This document shows, one piece after another, positions 1-9,297 of a stretch of DNA of 64,000 bases (position 1 is the stretch's first letter; each line of letters begins with the position of its first letter). The notes below the pieces were generated by a model. It did not search any database. It worked only from the letters and a program-made list of their open reading frames with translations, and had not been told where the DNA came from. The stretch covers positions 954,001-1,018,000 of the forward strand of contig NZ_CP095376.1 in the NCBI RefSeq assembly GCF_023008405.1, given 5' to 3'. The stretch is from Amycolatopsis sp. FBCC-B4732. Its GTDB lineage: Bacteria; Actinomycetota; Actinomycetes; Mycobacteriales; Pseudonocardiaceae. Position numbers and translations under genes: made by a program.

Positions 1-1
1 C

Positions 2-1504
2 CTGGCGGGGTTCCTCGTCCTGGTCGGGCCGGAGCCGAGCGTGCTGCGGGCCGGAGTCATGGCGGCGGTGGCGTTGCTGGCGCTGGCGCTGGGCCGGCGG
101 GGTTCGGCGTTGCCCGCGCTGGCGTTCGCGGTGTGCCTGCTCGTGGTGGTGGATCCGGCGATGGCCACGGACTTCGGGTTCGCGCTGTCGGTCTGCGCCA
201 CCGCCGGGCTGGTGCTGCTCGCGCCGCGCTGGGCCGGCGGGCTGGTCCGCCGCGGGGTTCCGCCGGGCGTCGCCGAAGGACTGGCGATCCCGCTGGCCGC
301 GTTCCTGGTGACGTCGCCGGTGCTCGCGGGCATGGCGGGCTCGGTGAGCCTGGTCTCGGTGCTGACCAACGTCCTCGCCGCGCCGGTGGTGGCCCCGGCG
401 ACGGTGCTCGGCGTGCTGGCGACGGTCACCGGCCCGTGGTGGCCAGGTGCCGGGGAGTTCCTAATGCACCTCGCCGATCCCGAAGCCCGGTGGCTGATCA
501 CGGTGGCCCGGCACGGCGCGCGTGCGCCGGGCGCGGTCATCGCCTGGCCGGGAGGCTGGTGGGGCGGGCTCCTCGCCGCCGCCGTCCTCGCGGTACTGGT
601 GCTGGCCGCCCGGCGACGGCGGGTGCGGTTGCTCATGGCGGTGCTGGCCGCCGGCGCGTTGCTGGTGCTCGTGCCGGTCCGGGTGCTGGCGCCGGCGTGG
701 CCGCCGCGGAACTGGGCGGTGGTCGAGTGCGACGTCGGCCAGGGCGACGCGGTGGTGCTGGCGACCGCCGAGCCCGGGCGGGCCGTCGTCGTGGACACCG
801 GGCCCGAACCGGGGCCGGTCGACGAATGCCTGCACCGGCTGGCCGTCGACCGGATCCCGCTGCTGGTGCTGAGCCACCTGCACGCCGACCACATCGGCGG
901 GCTGGCGTCGGTCTTCGACGGCCGGGCGGTCGGCGGGATCGCCGTCGGGGCGGGGCGGGCGCCGGAGTGGGCGTGGCGGCAGGTGGCCGCGGAAGCGGCC
1001 CGGCAGGCGGTGCCGCTGGTGGAGCTGAACCCTGGGGAGCGGCTGGCCTGGCCGGGGTTGTCGCTCGACGTCCTGGGGCCGCGGTACGTCCCGGCGCGCG
1101 CGGCGGGGCAGGACGGAACGACCATCAACAACAGCTCGGTCGTGCTGCGGGCGGAAACGGCGGCGGGCCGGGTGCTGCTGACCGGCGACGTCGAGCTGGC
1201 CGCGCAGGCCGACCTGCTCGCCGACATTGGTGATCTGAAAGCGGAGGTGCTGAAAGTCCCCCACCACGGTTCGCGCTACTCGCTGCCGTCTTTCCTCGCG
1301 GCGGTGGCGCCGCGGGTGGCCTTGGTCAGCGTGGGCGCCGGCAACACCTACGGCCACCCGAACAAGTCCACAATGGACACCTTGACGGCGCTCGGCGCGC
1401 TCGTCACGCGGACCGACGTCGACGGCGACACGGCGGTCGTGACGGACACGGCGGGGCCGGCGGTCGCGCGCCGGGGCGAGCCTCGTGGCCCGCCGCGCCG
1501 CTGA
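2..1504 (+). CDS. comEC: ComEC/Rec2 DNA-uptake channel, C-terminal part (cut by window edge)
   Basis: The reading frame is open from base 2, so the true start lies upstream of the window. What remains is the end of the polytopic Competence domain, with several hydrophobic helices in about the first 230 codons, followed by a metallo-beta-lactamase-like domain. That domain shows the metal motif LSHLHADHIGG, a preceding VECDVGQGDA stretch and a later KVPHHGSRYS motif. In the family, ComEC forms the inner-membrane channel for single-stranded DNA and the soluble domain is a putative nuclease. In actinobacteria comEC is usually directly followed by holA; here a minus-strand thrC sits between them. 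Confidence 0.93.
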   Translation: MAGFLVLVGPEPSVLRAGVMAAVALLALALGRRGSALPALAFAVCLLVVVDPAMATDFGFALSVCATAGLVLLAPRWAGGLVRRGVPPGVAEGLAIPLAAFLVTSPVLAGMAGSVSLVSVLTNVLAAPVVAPATVLGVLATVTGPWWPGAGEFLMHLADPEARWLITVARHGARAPGAVIAWPGGWWGGLLAAAVLAVLVLAARRRRVRLLMAVLAAGALLVLVPVRVLAPAWPPRNWAVVECDVGQGDAVVLATAEPGRAVVVDTGPEPGPVDECLHRLAVDRIPLLVLSHLHADHIGGLASVFDGRAVGGIAVGAGRAPEWAWRQVAAEAARQAVPLVELNPGERLAWPGLSLDVLGPRYVPARAAGQDGTTINNSSVVLRAETAAGRVLLTGDVELAAQADLLADIGDLKAEVLKVPHHGSRYSLPSFLAAVAPRVALVSVGAGNTYGHPNKSTMDTLTALGALVTRTDVDGDTAVVTDTAGPAVARRGEPRGPPRR

Positions 1505-1546
1505 AACCCGGGGCACGCCTCGCGGCGCACCCCGGGCCGGCGGGCG

Positions 1547-2812
1547 TCAGTAGCCGAGTGCCTCGTTCACGGCGGCGGCCGACGGGGGCACGATCGCCTT
1601 GGGGCCCACGTGGTTCTCGATCGCGTCGAGGGTCTTGAGGCCGTCGCCGGTGATCAGCAGGACGGTCTCCGCGTCCGGGTCCAGCTTGCCCGTCTCGATC
1701 AGCTTCTTCGCCGTGGCGACGGTGACGCCGCCGGCCGTCTCGGTGAAGATGCCTTCGGTGCGGGCCAGCAGGCGGATGCCTTCGACGACCTCTTCGTCGG
1801 TGACGTCCTCGATCGCGCCACCGGTGCGGTTGACGACGTCGAGCACGTAGGGGCCGTCGGCCGGGTTGCCGATCGCCAGCGAGCGGGCGATGGTGTCCGG
1901 CTTCACCGGCTGGACGACGTCGTGGCCGGCGCGGAACGCGGCCGACACCGGCGAGCAGCCGGTGGCCTGGGCGCCGAACACCTTGTACGGGCTGGCGTCC
2001 ACGAGGCCGAGCTGGCCCAGCTCACGGAAACCCTTGTCCACCTTGGTCAACTGCGAACCGGAGGCGATCGGCACGACGATCTGCGAGGGGATGCGCCAGC
2101 CGAGCTGCTCGGCGACCTCGAAGGCCAGCGTCTTCGAGCCTTCCGAGTAGTACGGCCGGACGTTCACGTTCACGAACGCCCACTTCGGGTGCTCGCCGGC
2201 CAGCTCGGTGGCGAGGCGGTTGACGTCGTCGTAGTTGCCGTCGACCGCGACGAGGTCGCCGTCGTACACGGCGGTGGTGAGGATCTTGGCACGCTCGAGG
2301 GACTTCGGGATCAGCACGACCGACCGCCAGCCGGCGCGGGCCGCGGCGGCGGCCGTCGCGTTGGCCAGGTTGCCGGTCGACGGACACGCGAGCACCTCGA
2401 AGCCGAACTCGCGGGCCGCGGCCAGCGCGACGGCGACGACGCGGTCCTTGAACGAGTGCGTCGGGTTGCCGGTGTCGTCCTTGACCCACAGGCGCTTGAG
2501 GCCGAGTTCCTTGGCGAGGCGGTCGGCGCGGACCAGGCGGGTCGCGCCCGGCTCGGTGTTGGGGATCTCTTCGACGTTGGACGGAACCGGAAGGAGTTTC
2601 TTGTAGCGCCAGATGTTCTCGGGGCCGGCCTCGATGTCTTCGCGGCGGACGCGGCCGAAGTCGTAGGCGACCTCGAGCGGCGAGAAGTCTTCGGCGGAGA
2701 CGAATTCGGGGGCGAGCGGCTGCCGGTGGCCCTCTTCCTTCGACACCAGTTCGACGGCGGGACCGAGGTCCGGGGTCTTGGTGGTGGAGGTCGTGCCGAG
2801 GGTTGCGGTCAT
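1547..2812 (-). CDS. thrC: Threonine synthase
   Basis: This 421-residue PLP enzyme would convert O-phosphohomoserine to threonine. The PLP lysine is K122 in HSFKDRV, and CPSTGN and a C-terminal ITGDGLKT phosphate-binding segment are visible. The long N-terminal region before the PLP domain resembles the plant-like class of threonine synthases. It stands alone, with no hom or thrB beside it, so it may be a second copy serving the methionine/threonine branch point. The start at 2812 is supported by a GAAGGA ribosome binding site about 9 nt upstream. That site directly abuts a SAM-I riboswitch (2828-2956), which presumably controls translation. A related PLP lyase is a less likely alternative. 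Confidence 0.92.
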   Translation of the reverse strand: MTATLGTTSTTKTPDLGPAVELVSKEEGHRQPLAPEFVSAEDFSPLEVAYDFGRVRREDIEAGPENIWRYKKLLPVPSNVEEIPNTEPGATRLVRADRLAKELGLKRLWVKDDTGNPTHSFKDRVVAVALAAAREFGFEVLACPSTGNLANATAAAAARAGWRSVVLIPKSLERAKILTTAVYDGDLVAVDGNYDDVNRLATELAGEHPKWAFVNVNVRPYYSEGSKTLAFEVAEQLGWRIPSQIVVPIASGSQLTKVDKGFRELGQLGLVDASPYKVFGAQATGCSPVSAAFRAGHDVVQPVKPDTIARSLAIGNPADGPYVLDVVNRTGGAIEDVTDEEVVEGIRLLARTEGIFTETAGGVTVATAKKLIETGKLDPDAETVLLITGDGLKTLDAIENHVGPKAIVPPSAAAVNEALGY

Positions 2813-2827
2813 CGCGAGGTTCCTTCC

Positions 2828-2956
2828 TCATCTGCCCCGCCGAAGCGGGCCGGAATTGGCACCGTGGTCGTCAGCTACCCCGCGATCGCGGGATGACGGG
2901 CTGTACGCCGGTTGCCGGGGCTTCGTCGGGCCGTTCCCTCTGCCCCTCTGGATGAG
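2828..2956 (-). promoter_or_regulatory. SAM-I (S-box) riboswitch in the thrC leader
   Basis: Read on the minus strand, the leader shows the S-box core in order. P1 5' strand CTCATC (2951-2956) is followed by AGAG, then GAGGGA...GGCCC, then GAAGCCCCGGCAACC, then GGTGCCAATTCC. A P4 hairpin (GCCCGC, TTCG loop, GCGGG) comes next and the P1 3' strand GATGAG (2828-2833) closes the structure. The P1 3' strand is immediately followed by the thrC ribosome binding site GAAGGAA, so ligand-stabilised P1 could affect ribosome access. No U-tract terminator is present, which fits translational rather than transcriptional control. The assignment rests on conserved core bases and pairing read by eye. Confidence 0.92.
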
Positions 2957-3106
2957 CGGTATTCAGTTGTCGGTACGCGCACGCCGGGTTTCCCCGGGGC
3001 GGGCTGCCTCGCCTACACCGTACGACATGGTGCTCGAGCCGTGCCATGGTGTCCGCTCGACATCACCGGAGCGGGCGCACCGCGGCGCGGGTGAGAGGAT
3101 TCGGGG

Positions 3107-4087
3107 GTGACCGCGCAAGCCACCGCCCCGGCCCCGCTGCACCTGGTGCTGGGTGACGAAGAACTGCTGATCGAGCGGGCCGTCCGCGAGACGCTGGCCG
3201 CCGCCCGCGCGATGGACGCCACGGCCGAGCTGACCCGGGTCCGGGTGTCCGATCTCACAGCCCCCGAGCTGGCCGAACTGGTGAGCCCGTCGCTGTTCAG
3301 CGAGGGCCGCGTGATCGTCCTCGAATCGGCGCAGGACATCTCGCAGGAGCTGGCCGACGCCGTCGCGTCCTACCTGAAGGACCCCGCGGAGGGGGTCGTG
3401 CTCGTCGTCGTCCACACCGGTGGCGGCCGCAGCAAGGCGGGCAAGACGCTCCCGGCGTCGCTGAAGAAGGCCGGGGCCGAGATCACGGAGTGCCCGAAGC
3501 TGACGAAGCCGGCCGAGCGCGAGCAGTTCGTGCGGCACGAGGTGCGCCGGGCGGGCGGCAAGATCGACCCGGCCGGGGTCGCCGCGCTGATCGACGCCGT
3601 GGGCTCCGACCTGCGCGAACTGTCCTCGGCGGCCAACCAGCTGGTGGCCGACACGGGCGGGACGATCGACACCGACGCGGTCCACCGGTACCACCGCGGC
3701 CGCGCCGACGTGACCGGGTTCGCGGTCGCGGAGAAGGCCGTCAGCGGCGACCGCTCGGCGGCGCTGGAGTCGTTGCGCTGGGCGATGCAGCTGGGGGTCC
3801 CGCACGTCCTGGTGGCGGACGCGCTGGCCGACGCGGTCCGCACGATCGCGCGCGTCTCGGGGGCCGGGCGCGGCAACCCGAACCAGCTGGCGGGTGAGCT
3901 GGGCATGCCGCCGTGGAAGATCCGCAAGGCGCAGGGCCAGTCCCGCGGGTGGAACCAGGACGGCCTGGCCACGGCCATGCGGGTGGTCGCACGGCTGAAC
4001 GCCGAGGTCAAGGGCGTGGCGGCGGACCCGGGCTACGCGCTGGAGCGCGCTGTCCTCGAGGTCGCGGCGGCCAAGGGCGACCGCTGA
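3107..4087 (+). CDS. holA: DNA polymerase III subunit delta
   Basis: This 326-residue protein has the expected delta-subunit length. It starts LHLVLGDEELLIERAV, the typical opening of the clamp-loader wrench subunit, which opens the beta sliding clamp. A central AAA-like region and a C-terminal collar domain with GMPPWKIRKAQ follow. The GTG start at 3107 is preceded by GAGAGGA at 3093-3099. It follows comEC in the same orientation, the usual actinobacterial neighbour. It ends about 15 nt before a strong bidirectional hairpin and faces rpsT. Confidence 0.95.
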   Translation: MTAQATAPAPLHLVLGDEELLIERAVRETLAAARAMDATAELTRVRVSDLTAPELAELVSPSLFSEGRVIVLESAQDISQELADAVASYLKDPAEGVVLVVVHTGGGRSKAGKTLPASLKKAGAEITECPKLTKPAEREQFVRHEVRRAGGKIDPAGVAALIDAVGSDLRELSSAANQLVADTGGTIDTDAVHRYHRGRADVTGFAVAEKAVSGDRSAALESLRWAMQLGVPHVLVADALADAVRTIARVSGAGRGNPNQLAGELGMPPWKIRKAQGQSRGWNQDGLATAMRVVARLNAEVKGVAADPGYALERAVLEVAAAKGDR

Positions 4088-4101
4088 CCCCGGACACGGA
4101 A

Positions 4102-4127
4102 AAGGCCCCGGCTCCAGCCGGGGCCTT
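4102..4127. terminator. Bidirectional hairpin terminator between holA and rpsT
   Basis: AAGGCCCCGGCT and its complement AGCCGGGGCCTT form a near-perfect stem with a tiny loop and A/T ends on both sides. It lies between two convergent genes and would serve both holA (plus) and rpsT (minus). Confidence 0.85.
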
Positions 4128-4144
4128 CCCAGAAATCAACCAGC

Positions 4145-4405
4145 TCAGAGCGCGTTGACGCGCTTGGCCAGCGCCGACTTCTTGTTGGCGGCCTGGTTGG
4201 CGTGGATGACGCCCTTCGAGACGGCCTTGTCCAGCTTCTGGGCGGCGTCGCGCTGCAGCTCCGTGGCCTTGGCCTTGTCGCCGGCGTCGGCCGCTTCGCG
4301 GACCTTGCGGATCGCGGTCTTCACCGAGGACCGGATCGCCTGGTTGCGCTGACGCGCCTTCTCGTTCGTGGTGATGCGCTTGATCTGCGACTTGATGTTG
4401 GCCAT
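4145..4405 (-). CDS. rpsT: 30S ribosomal protein S20
   Basis: This 86-residue basic protein starts [11 protein letters not shown] and carries the helical, lysine/arginine-rich pattern of bS20, which binds 16S rRNA early in small-subunit assembly. The ATG at 4405 is preceded on the minus strand by AGGAG. A longer in-frame extension to 4549 exists but has no family similarity and bypasses this ribosome binding site, so it was not used. The holA-rpsT convergent arrangement is common in actinobacteria. Confidence 0.97.
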   Translation of the reverse strand: MANIKSQIKRITTNEKARQRNQAIRSSVKTAIRKVREAADAGDKAKATELQRDAAQKLDKAVSKGVIHANQAANKKSALAKRVNAL

Positions 4406-4749
4406 GAGGCAACTCCTGCTTTCACTCGGTGAGATCCGCCGCCGCGCTCGTTCGGCCCCGCTGAAAAGCGGGTTTCCTCCATGACGGAATGCCGCACGGC
4501 AACGAGCGTCCACTTTAACAGCCCAGCTCGCGGCGGCTTCCGGCGGCACCTGATCACCGGGGGTACGGTGGACGGCGGTCAGTGCCTAGGGTTCCGTCGC
4601 CGGTCCGCACGTCGCACCACACAACCAGGGCCGGGCGGGTCTGGTCCGAGCGGCACCATCGGCGGGTCCGGACGGCCGGTCGTTCATCTGACGGGGCAAA
4701 AGCCTGGAGGACCCGGTTTTCGCGCCCGCGAAAACCCGTGAGGGGTCCC
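4406..4749. other. Intergenic region with divergent promoters and a leader hairpin
   Basis: This stretch separates divergent rpsT (minus) and the EamA transporter (plus). No convincing gene was seen. A perfect 9-bp hairpin, GGTTTTCGC / GCGAAAACC (4715-4736), sits just before the transporter's GTG at 4750 and its GTGAGG-like ribosome site. It is a candidate leader structure; I could not match it to a known riboswitch class. Confidence 0.6.
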
Positions 4750-5613
4750 GTGAACGCCACCGCCCTGTCCCTCGTCCTCGTCGCCGCCGTGGTGCACGCC
4801 GCGTGGAACCTCGCCGCCAAGCGGATCTCCTCCGGGGGCACGCAGTTCGTCTGGCTCTACTACACCGTCGGCGCGGTCGTGCTGCTGCCGATCACGGTGG
4901 TGCAGCTCGTCGTCGAAGCGGACCGTCCACAGTGGAGCTGGCTGCTCGCCGGGTTCGTCACCTCGGTGCTGCACATCGCCTACGGGATCGTGCTGCAACG
5001 CGGCTACCGCGTCGGTGACCTGTCCGTCGTGTACCCGGTCGCCCGGGGCACCGGACCGCTGCTGTCGGTGCTGGCCGCCGTCCTGGTGCTGGGTGAACGC
5101 CCCGGGTGGCTCGGTCTCGTCGGTGCGTTCCTGGTCATCGCCGGGGTACTGGTGATCAGCACCGGCCGTGGCGGCGGTGACCCGCGGGCCCGCCGGGCCG
5201 GGATCGGCTACGGGCTGCTGACCGGGGCCGTCATCGCCGGGTACACGCTCTGGGACGCGCACTCGGTGACCGGTCTCGGCGTGCCGCCGGTCGTCTACTT
5301 CGGCCTCGGCTCGATCCTGCAGAGCGTGCTGCTCGTGCCCGGTGCGCTGGCCGGCCGCGCCGAAGTGACGCGGATCTGGCGCGAGCAGCGCCGCGAGGTG
5401 CTCGTGGTCGGGCTGCTCTCGCCGGTCGCCTACATCCTCGTCCTGTTCGCCCTCACGATGGCGCCGGTCAGCCTGGTCGCACCCGCCCGCGAGCTGAGCA
5501 TCGTGCTCGGCGGCCTCGCCGCGTGGCTGGTGCTGGGCGAACGCGACGCCGTGCGGCGGCTCGCCGGCTCGGTGCTCGTGCTGTCCGGCATCGCCGCGAT
5601 TGCGGCCGCCTGA
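4750..5613 (+). CDS. EamA/DMT-superfamily transporter
   Basis: This 287-residue integral membrane protein shows about ten hydrophobic helices in two repeats, the standard drug/metabolite transporter layout. The motif VYPVARGTGPLLSVLAA in the first half and VAPARELSIVLGGLAAWL in the second mark the EamA repeat ends. The substrate cannot be told from sequence; relatives export amino acids or metabolites. The GTG at 4750 was chosen because the protein then begins directly with helix 1 and GTGAGGGG lies just upstream. An in-frame extension to 4582 is low-complexity and has no family support. Confidence 0.88.
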   Translation: MNATALSLVLVAAVVHAAWNLAAKRISSGGTQFVWLYYTVGAVVLLPITVVQLVVEADRPQWSWLLAGFVTSVLHIAYGIVLQRGYRVGDLSVVYPVARGTGPLLSVLAAVLVLGERPGWLGLVGAFLVIAGVLVISTGRGGGDPRARRAGIGYGLLTGAVIAGYTLWDAHSVTGLGVPPVVYFGLGSILQSVLLVPGALAGRAEVTRIWREQRREVLVVGLLSPVAYILVLFALTMAPVSLVAPARELSIVLGGLAAWLVLGERDAVRRLAGSVLVLSGIAAIAAA

Positions 5614-5636
5614 GCCCGTCCGGTAGGGATGGTGCG

Positions 5637-6011
5637 ATGGAAGTCCTGAAGAGCAGGCTGATCATCCGCCCGCGCGACGCCGCCGCGACCACCGCGTTCT
5701 ACCGCGACACCCTGGGCCTGGCCGTCGAGCGCGAATTCCCCGGCGGCACCGTGTTCTTCCTCGGGCACGGCTCCCTGGAGGTCTCCGGCGAGGGCGAGAC
5801 GGGCTCGTCGCCCGATCTGGTGCTCTGGCTGCAGGTCCGCGACCTGGCCGGCGCCCTCGCCGACCTCGAGGCCAAGGGCCTGGAACCGGTCCGGGACGCC
5901 CAGCGCGAGCCCTGGGGCCTGGACGAGGCCTGGATCGCCGACCCGGACGGCACGCGGATCGTCCTGGTCGAGGTCCCCGAAGGCCACCCGATCCGGACGG
6001 ACACCCGCTAA
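5637..6011 (+). CDS. VOC (glyoxalase/bleomycin-resistance) family protein
   Basis: This 124-residue protein has one vicinal-oxygen-chelate module pair. It opens LKSRLIIRPRDAAATTAFYRDTLGL and ends WIADPDGTRIVLVEVP, both typical of the fold. The function (lyase, dioxygenase or antibiotic binding) is unknown. It starts 24 nt after the transporter stop and probably shares its transcript. Its last 4 nt overlap the end of the convergent methyltransferase gene. Confidence 0.85.
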   Translation: MEVLKSRLIIRPRDAAATTAFYRDTLGLAVEREFPGGTVFFLGHGSLEVSGEGETGSSPDLVLWLQVRDLAGALADLEAKGLEPVRDAQREPWGLDEAWIADPDGTRIVLVEVPEGHPIRTDTR

Positions 6012-6628
6012 GCAGGCTTGACGGCGCGCAGCTGGGCGGCGAGCGCGGCGAAACCGGGCGGCTCCCAGGTCCACGTCTGCAGGTCGGCGAAGCCCGCCGC
6101 CGCGGCCTCGTCGGCCAGCACGTGCCTGCTCACGGGCAGCCACTTCTCGTGCGCGGACAGCAGCAGCCGTCCGCCGGGGCGCAGGACCCGGAACAGCTCG
6201 GCGAAGCCCGCCGCGCGGTCGTCCCAGAGCATGACGTTGTTCACGGTCAGGACCACGTCCACCGACTCGCCGGGCTCGCCGGTGCGCGCGGCCGAACCCT
6301 CTCGCAGCTCGGCGCGGTCGCCGCAGCGGTCGTGGCACAGCGCGAGCATCTCGGGGGAGGGGTCGACGCCGATGGTGCGGCCGGCCAGGCGCGCGGCGGC
6401 GTCCAGGCCGACGCCGGGGCCGGGGCCGATGACCAAGGCGGTTTCGTCCGGTTCGATCTTCGCGAGGTCGACGACGCGGTGTTCGGTCGCGGCGTTGCCC
6501 CGCGCCATCACCCAGCCGCCGAGGCGGCCGAGCGGTCCGGAAGGGTGACCGAACGCACGGTCGAGAACGCGGGAAAACCCGCTGGTCTCCGGCTGGGGAG
6601 GGGGTGCCGGCTGGTGCGGAGTGCTCAT
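6008..6628 (-). CDS. SAM-dependent methyltransferase (class I, Methyltransf_11 type)
   Basis: This 206-residue protein contains the SAM-binding motif I ALVIGPGPGVGLDAA, an acidic residue after strand 2 (GVDPSPEM), and motif IV (DVVLTVNNVMLW). The ending (LRPGGRLLLSAHE) is typical of the family. The methyl acceptor is unknown. The ATG at 6628 is used because it begins just before the methyltransferase fold; longer in-frame starts run into the divergent lepA promoter. It is transcribed away from lepA. Confidence 0.82.
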   Translation of the reverse strand: MSTPHQPAPPPQPETSGFSRVLDRAFGHPSGPLGRLGGWVMARGNAATEHRVVDLAKIEPDETALVIGPGPGVGLDAAARLAGRTIGVDPSPEMLALCHDRCGDRAELREGSAARTGEPGESVDVVLTVNNVMLWDDRAAGFAELFRVLRPGGRLLLSAHEKWLPVSRHVLADEAAAAGFADLQTWTWEPPGFAALAAQLRAVKPA

Positions 6629-6743
6629 ACTTCGAGGGCACCACGGATCGCGAAACCCCGCATCGGGGATGACCCCCACCCGCACCCGGAGGGCCATGGG
6701 ACCATAGAGGTGGCCATCCCCGACTTTCCGAGGACTCATTCGA

Positions 6744-8585
6744 GTGACGACGTTCGCCGACACCACCTTCACGCCGCCGGAGCTCATCCGGAACTTCTGC
6801 ATCATCGCGCACATCGACCACGGCAAGTCCACCCTGGCCGACCGCATGCTGCAGCTCACCGGCGTCGTGGAAGAGCGGGCCATGCGCGCTCAGTACCTCG
6901 ACCGGATGGACATCGAACGCGAGCGCGGGATCACGATCAAGGCGCAGAACGTCCGGCTGCCCTGGCAGGTCGACGGGCAGGACCACGTCCTGCACATGAT
7001 CGACACGCCCGGCCACGTCGACTTCACCTACGAGGTCTCCCGGGCCCTGGAGGCGTGCGAAGGCGCCGTCCTGCTGGTCGACGCCGCGCAGGGGATCGAG
7101 GCCCAGACGCTGGCCAACCTCTACCTCGCGCTGGAGAACAACCTCCAGATCATCCCGGTGCTCAACAAGATCGACCTGCCCTCGGCCGACCCCGACAAGT
7201 ACGCGGGTGAGCTGGCCCACATCATCGGCTGCGAGCCCGACGACGTCCTGCGGGTGTCGGCCAAGACCGGCATGGGCGTCGGCGCGCTGCTCGACGAGGT
7301 CGTGAAGTCGGTCCCGGCGCCGCAGGGCGACGCGGACGCGCCGGCGCGGGCGATGATCTTCGACTCGGTCTACGACACCTACCGCGGCGTCGTCACCTAC
7401 ATCCGGGTGGTCGACGGCAAGATCACCCCGCGCGAGCGCATCAAGATGATGTCCACCGGCGCCACCCACGAGCTCCTGGAAGTCGGCATCATCTCGCCGG
7501 AGCCCAAGGCCAGCAAGGGACTCGGCGTCGGCGAGGTCGGCTACCTGATCACCGGTGTGAAGGACGTCCGGCAGTCGAAGGTCGGCGACACCGTGACGTC
7601 CGAGCGCCACGGCGCCAAGGACGCGCTGGCGGGCTACCGCGAGCCGAAGCCGATGGTCTACTCCGGGCTTTACCCGGTGGACGGCTCGGACTACCCGGAG
7701 CTGCGCGAGGCGCTGGACAAGCTCCAGCTCAACGACGCCGCGCTCGACTACGAGCCGGAGACGTCGGTGGCGCTGGGCTTCGGCTTCCGCTGCGGGTTCC
7801 TCGGCCTGCTGCACCTGGAGATCACGCGCGACCGCCTCGAGCGCGAGTTCGGCCTCGACCTGATCTCGACGGCGCCCAACGTGGTCTACGACGTCGTACT
7901 GGACGACGGCAAGGAAATCCACGTCACCAACCCCTCGGACTGGCCGACCGGCAACAAGATCGACAAGGTGCTGGAGCCGGTCAGCAAGGTCAGCATCCTG
8001 GCGCCGTCGGAGTTCATCGGCACGATCATGGAGCTGTGCCAGAACAAGCGCGGTCAGCTGCTCGGCATGGACTACCTGTCCGAGGACCGGGTCGAGCTGC
8101 GCTACAACCTGCCGCTGGGCGAAATCATCTTCGACTTCTTCGACACGCTGAAGTCGCGGACGCGCGGCTACGCGTCGCTGGACTACGAAGAGGCCGGCAC
8201 GCAGTCGGCGGACCTCGTCAAGGTGGACATCCTGCTGCAGGGCGAGGGTGTCGACGCTTTCTCCGCGATCGTGCACAAGGACGACGCCTACAACTACGGC
8301 AACCGCATGGTGAACCGGCTCCGCGAGCTGATTCCGCGGCAGAACTTCGAAGTGCCCATCCAGGCCGCCATCGGCGCGCGGATCATCGCGCGCGAAACGA
8401 TCCGCGCGATCCGCAAAGACGTTCTCGCCAAGTGCTACGGCGGTGACATCTCGCGGAAGCGGAAGCTGCTGGAAAAGCAGAAGGAGGGCAAGAAGCGGAT
8501 GAAGACCGTCGGCCGCGTCGAGGTCCCGCAGGAAGCCTTCGTCGCCGCACTGTCCACTGAGGACTCGGGCAAGAACAAGAAGTGA
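6744..8585 (+). CDS. lepA: Translation elongation factor 4 (LepA), ribosome back-translocating GTPase
   Basis: This 613-residue protein has the full LepA length and domain order. The GTPase domain carries AHIDHGKST (P-loop), [15 protein letters not shown] and NKIDLP. Domain II, two EF-G-like domains ([13 protein letters not shown]) and the LepA-specific C-terminal domain ([22 protein letters not shown]) follow. It acts on stalled or mistranslocated ribosomes. The GTG at 6744 is preceded by GAGGA. It is part of the conserved chain that continues at hemW 21 kb downstream. A strong hairpin follows the stop. Confidence 0.98.
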   Translation: MTTFADTTFTPPELIRNFCIIAHIDHGKSTLADRMLQLTGVVEERAMRAQYLDRMDIERERGITIKAQNVRLPWQVDGQDHVLHMIDTPGHVDFTYEVSRALEACEGAVLLVDAAQGIEAQTLANLYLALENNLQIIPVLNKIDLPSADPDKYAGELAHIIGCEPDDVLRVSAKTGMGVGALLDEVVKSVPAPQGDADAPARAMIFDSVYDTYRGVVTYIRVVDGKITPRERIKMMSTGATHELLEVGIISPEPKASKGLGVGEVGYLITGVKDVRQSKVGDTVTSERHGAKDALAGYREPKPMVYSGLYPVDGSDYPELREALDKLQLNDAALDYEPETSVALGFGFRCGFLGLLHLEITRDRLEREFGLDLISTAPNVVYDVVLDDGKEIHVTNPSDWPTGNKIDKVLEPVSKVSILAPSEFIGTIMELCQNKRGQLLGMDYLSEDRVELRYNLPLGEIIFDFFDTLKSRTRGYASLDYEEAGTQSADLVKVDILLQGEGVDAFSAIVHKDDAYNYGNRMVNRLRELIPRQNFEVPIQAAIGARIIARETIRAIRKDVLAKCYGGDISRKRKLLEKQKEGKKRMKTVGRVEVPQEAFVAALSTEDSGKNKK

Positions 8586-8605
8586 GTGTCGCCTCGAAGT
8601 GACAC

Positions 8606-8645
8606 CGGCGCCGTTGTTCACTCTTACGCGTGAATAACGGCGCCG
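8606..8645 (+). terminator. Hairpin terminator after lepA
   Basis: A 16-bp stem (CGGCGCCGTTGTTCAC at 8606-8621 and GTGAATAACGGCGCCG at 8630-8645, one G-T wobble) with an 8-nt loop. There is no U-tract, which is usual for actinobacterial terminators. Confidence 0.75.
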
Positions 8646-8715
8646 AACCCGTGTTCGATGCGGTTTCTGTCGGTGCTCTCTGGTGCTCTGGTGCGAAGAG
8701 CGAAAGGAGGGCACG

Positions 8716-9285
8716 ATGACTCTCATGATGGACTTCCAGTATCCGACCGGGTCGGGCCCCATGACGGTGCGCGACCTGGAGGGGATGCCGGATGACGGCC
8801 GAAGATACGAGCTCATCGACGGGGCGCTGCTCGTGACCCCGGCGCCCGGGCTGCGGCACCAGAAGATCGCCTACCGCCTCTACGGCGTGCTGGAAGCGGT
8901 GTGCCCGGCCGAGTTCGACGTGCTCGGCGCGCCGTTCGCGGTGCACCACGGCGACCGGATCGAACTGCAGCCGGACGTCCTGGTCGGCCGCGCGGAGGAC
9001 TTCACCGAGAAGGACCTCCCGGCGCCGCCCGTGCTCGCCGTCGAAGTGCTGTCGCCGAGCACGGCGATCTACGACTTGAACCTCAAGAAGGCGGTCTACG
9101 AGCGGCTCGGCACGGGCAGCTACTGGGTGATCGACCCGGCCGACCCCGCGTTGACGGTGTTCGAGCTGGACGAGGAGGGGCACTACCAGCAGGTGGACAA
9201 GGCGGCGGGCGACGAGGTCCTGGAGGTCGAGCTGCCCTTCCGGGTGCGGATCGTGCCGCGGGAGCTGCTGGGCCGCCGCGGCTAG
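8716..9285 (+). CDS. Uma2-family (DUF820) putative endonuclease
   Basis: This 189-residue protein shows the PD-(D/E)XK pattern of Uma2 proteins: YELIDGALLVTPAPGLRH, then RIELQPDVLV, then PPVLAVEVLSPSTAIYDLNLKKAVYERLG. The last segment carries the catalytic E and downstream K. The cellular role of these abundant, often duplicated nuclease-fold proteins is unclear. AAAGGAGG at 8703-8710 fixes the ATG at 8716. It stands alone downstream of the lepA terminator. Confidence 0.85.
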   Translation: MTLMMDFQYPTGSGPMTVRDLEGMPDDGRRYELIDGALLVTPAPGLRHQKIAYRLYGVLEAVCPAEFDVLGAPFAVHHGDRIELQPDVLVGRAEDFTEKDLPAPPVLAVEVLSPSTAIYDLNLKKAVYERLGTGSYWVIDPADPALTVFELDEEGHYQQVDKAAGDEVLEVELPFRVRIVPRELLGRRG

Positions 9286-9297
9286 CGGCCGGGCCGG

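Noticed and set aside
5430..8816. A very long open frame on the minus strand opposite lepA and its neighbours
   Set aside because: It crosses several genes with strong homology on the other strand, has no family similarity itself, and results from third-position GC bias.
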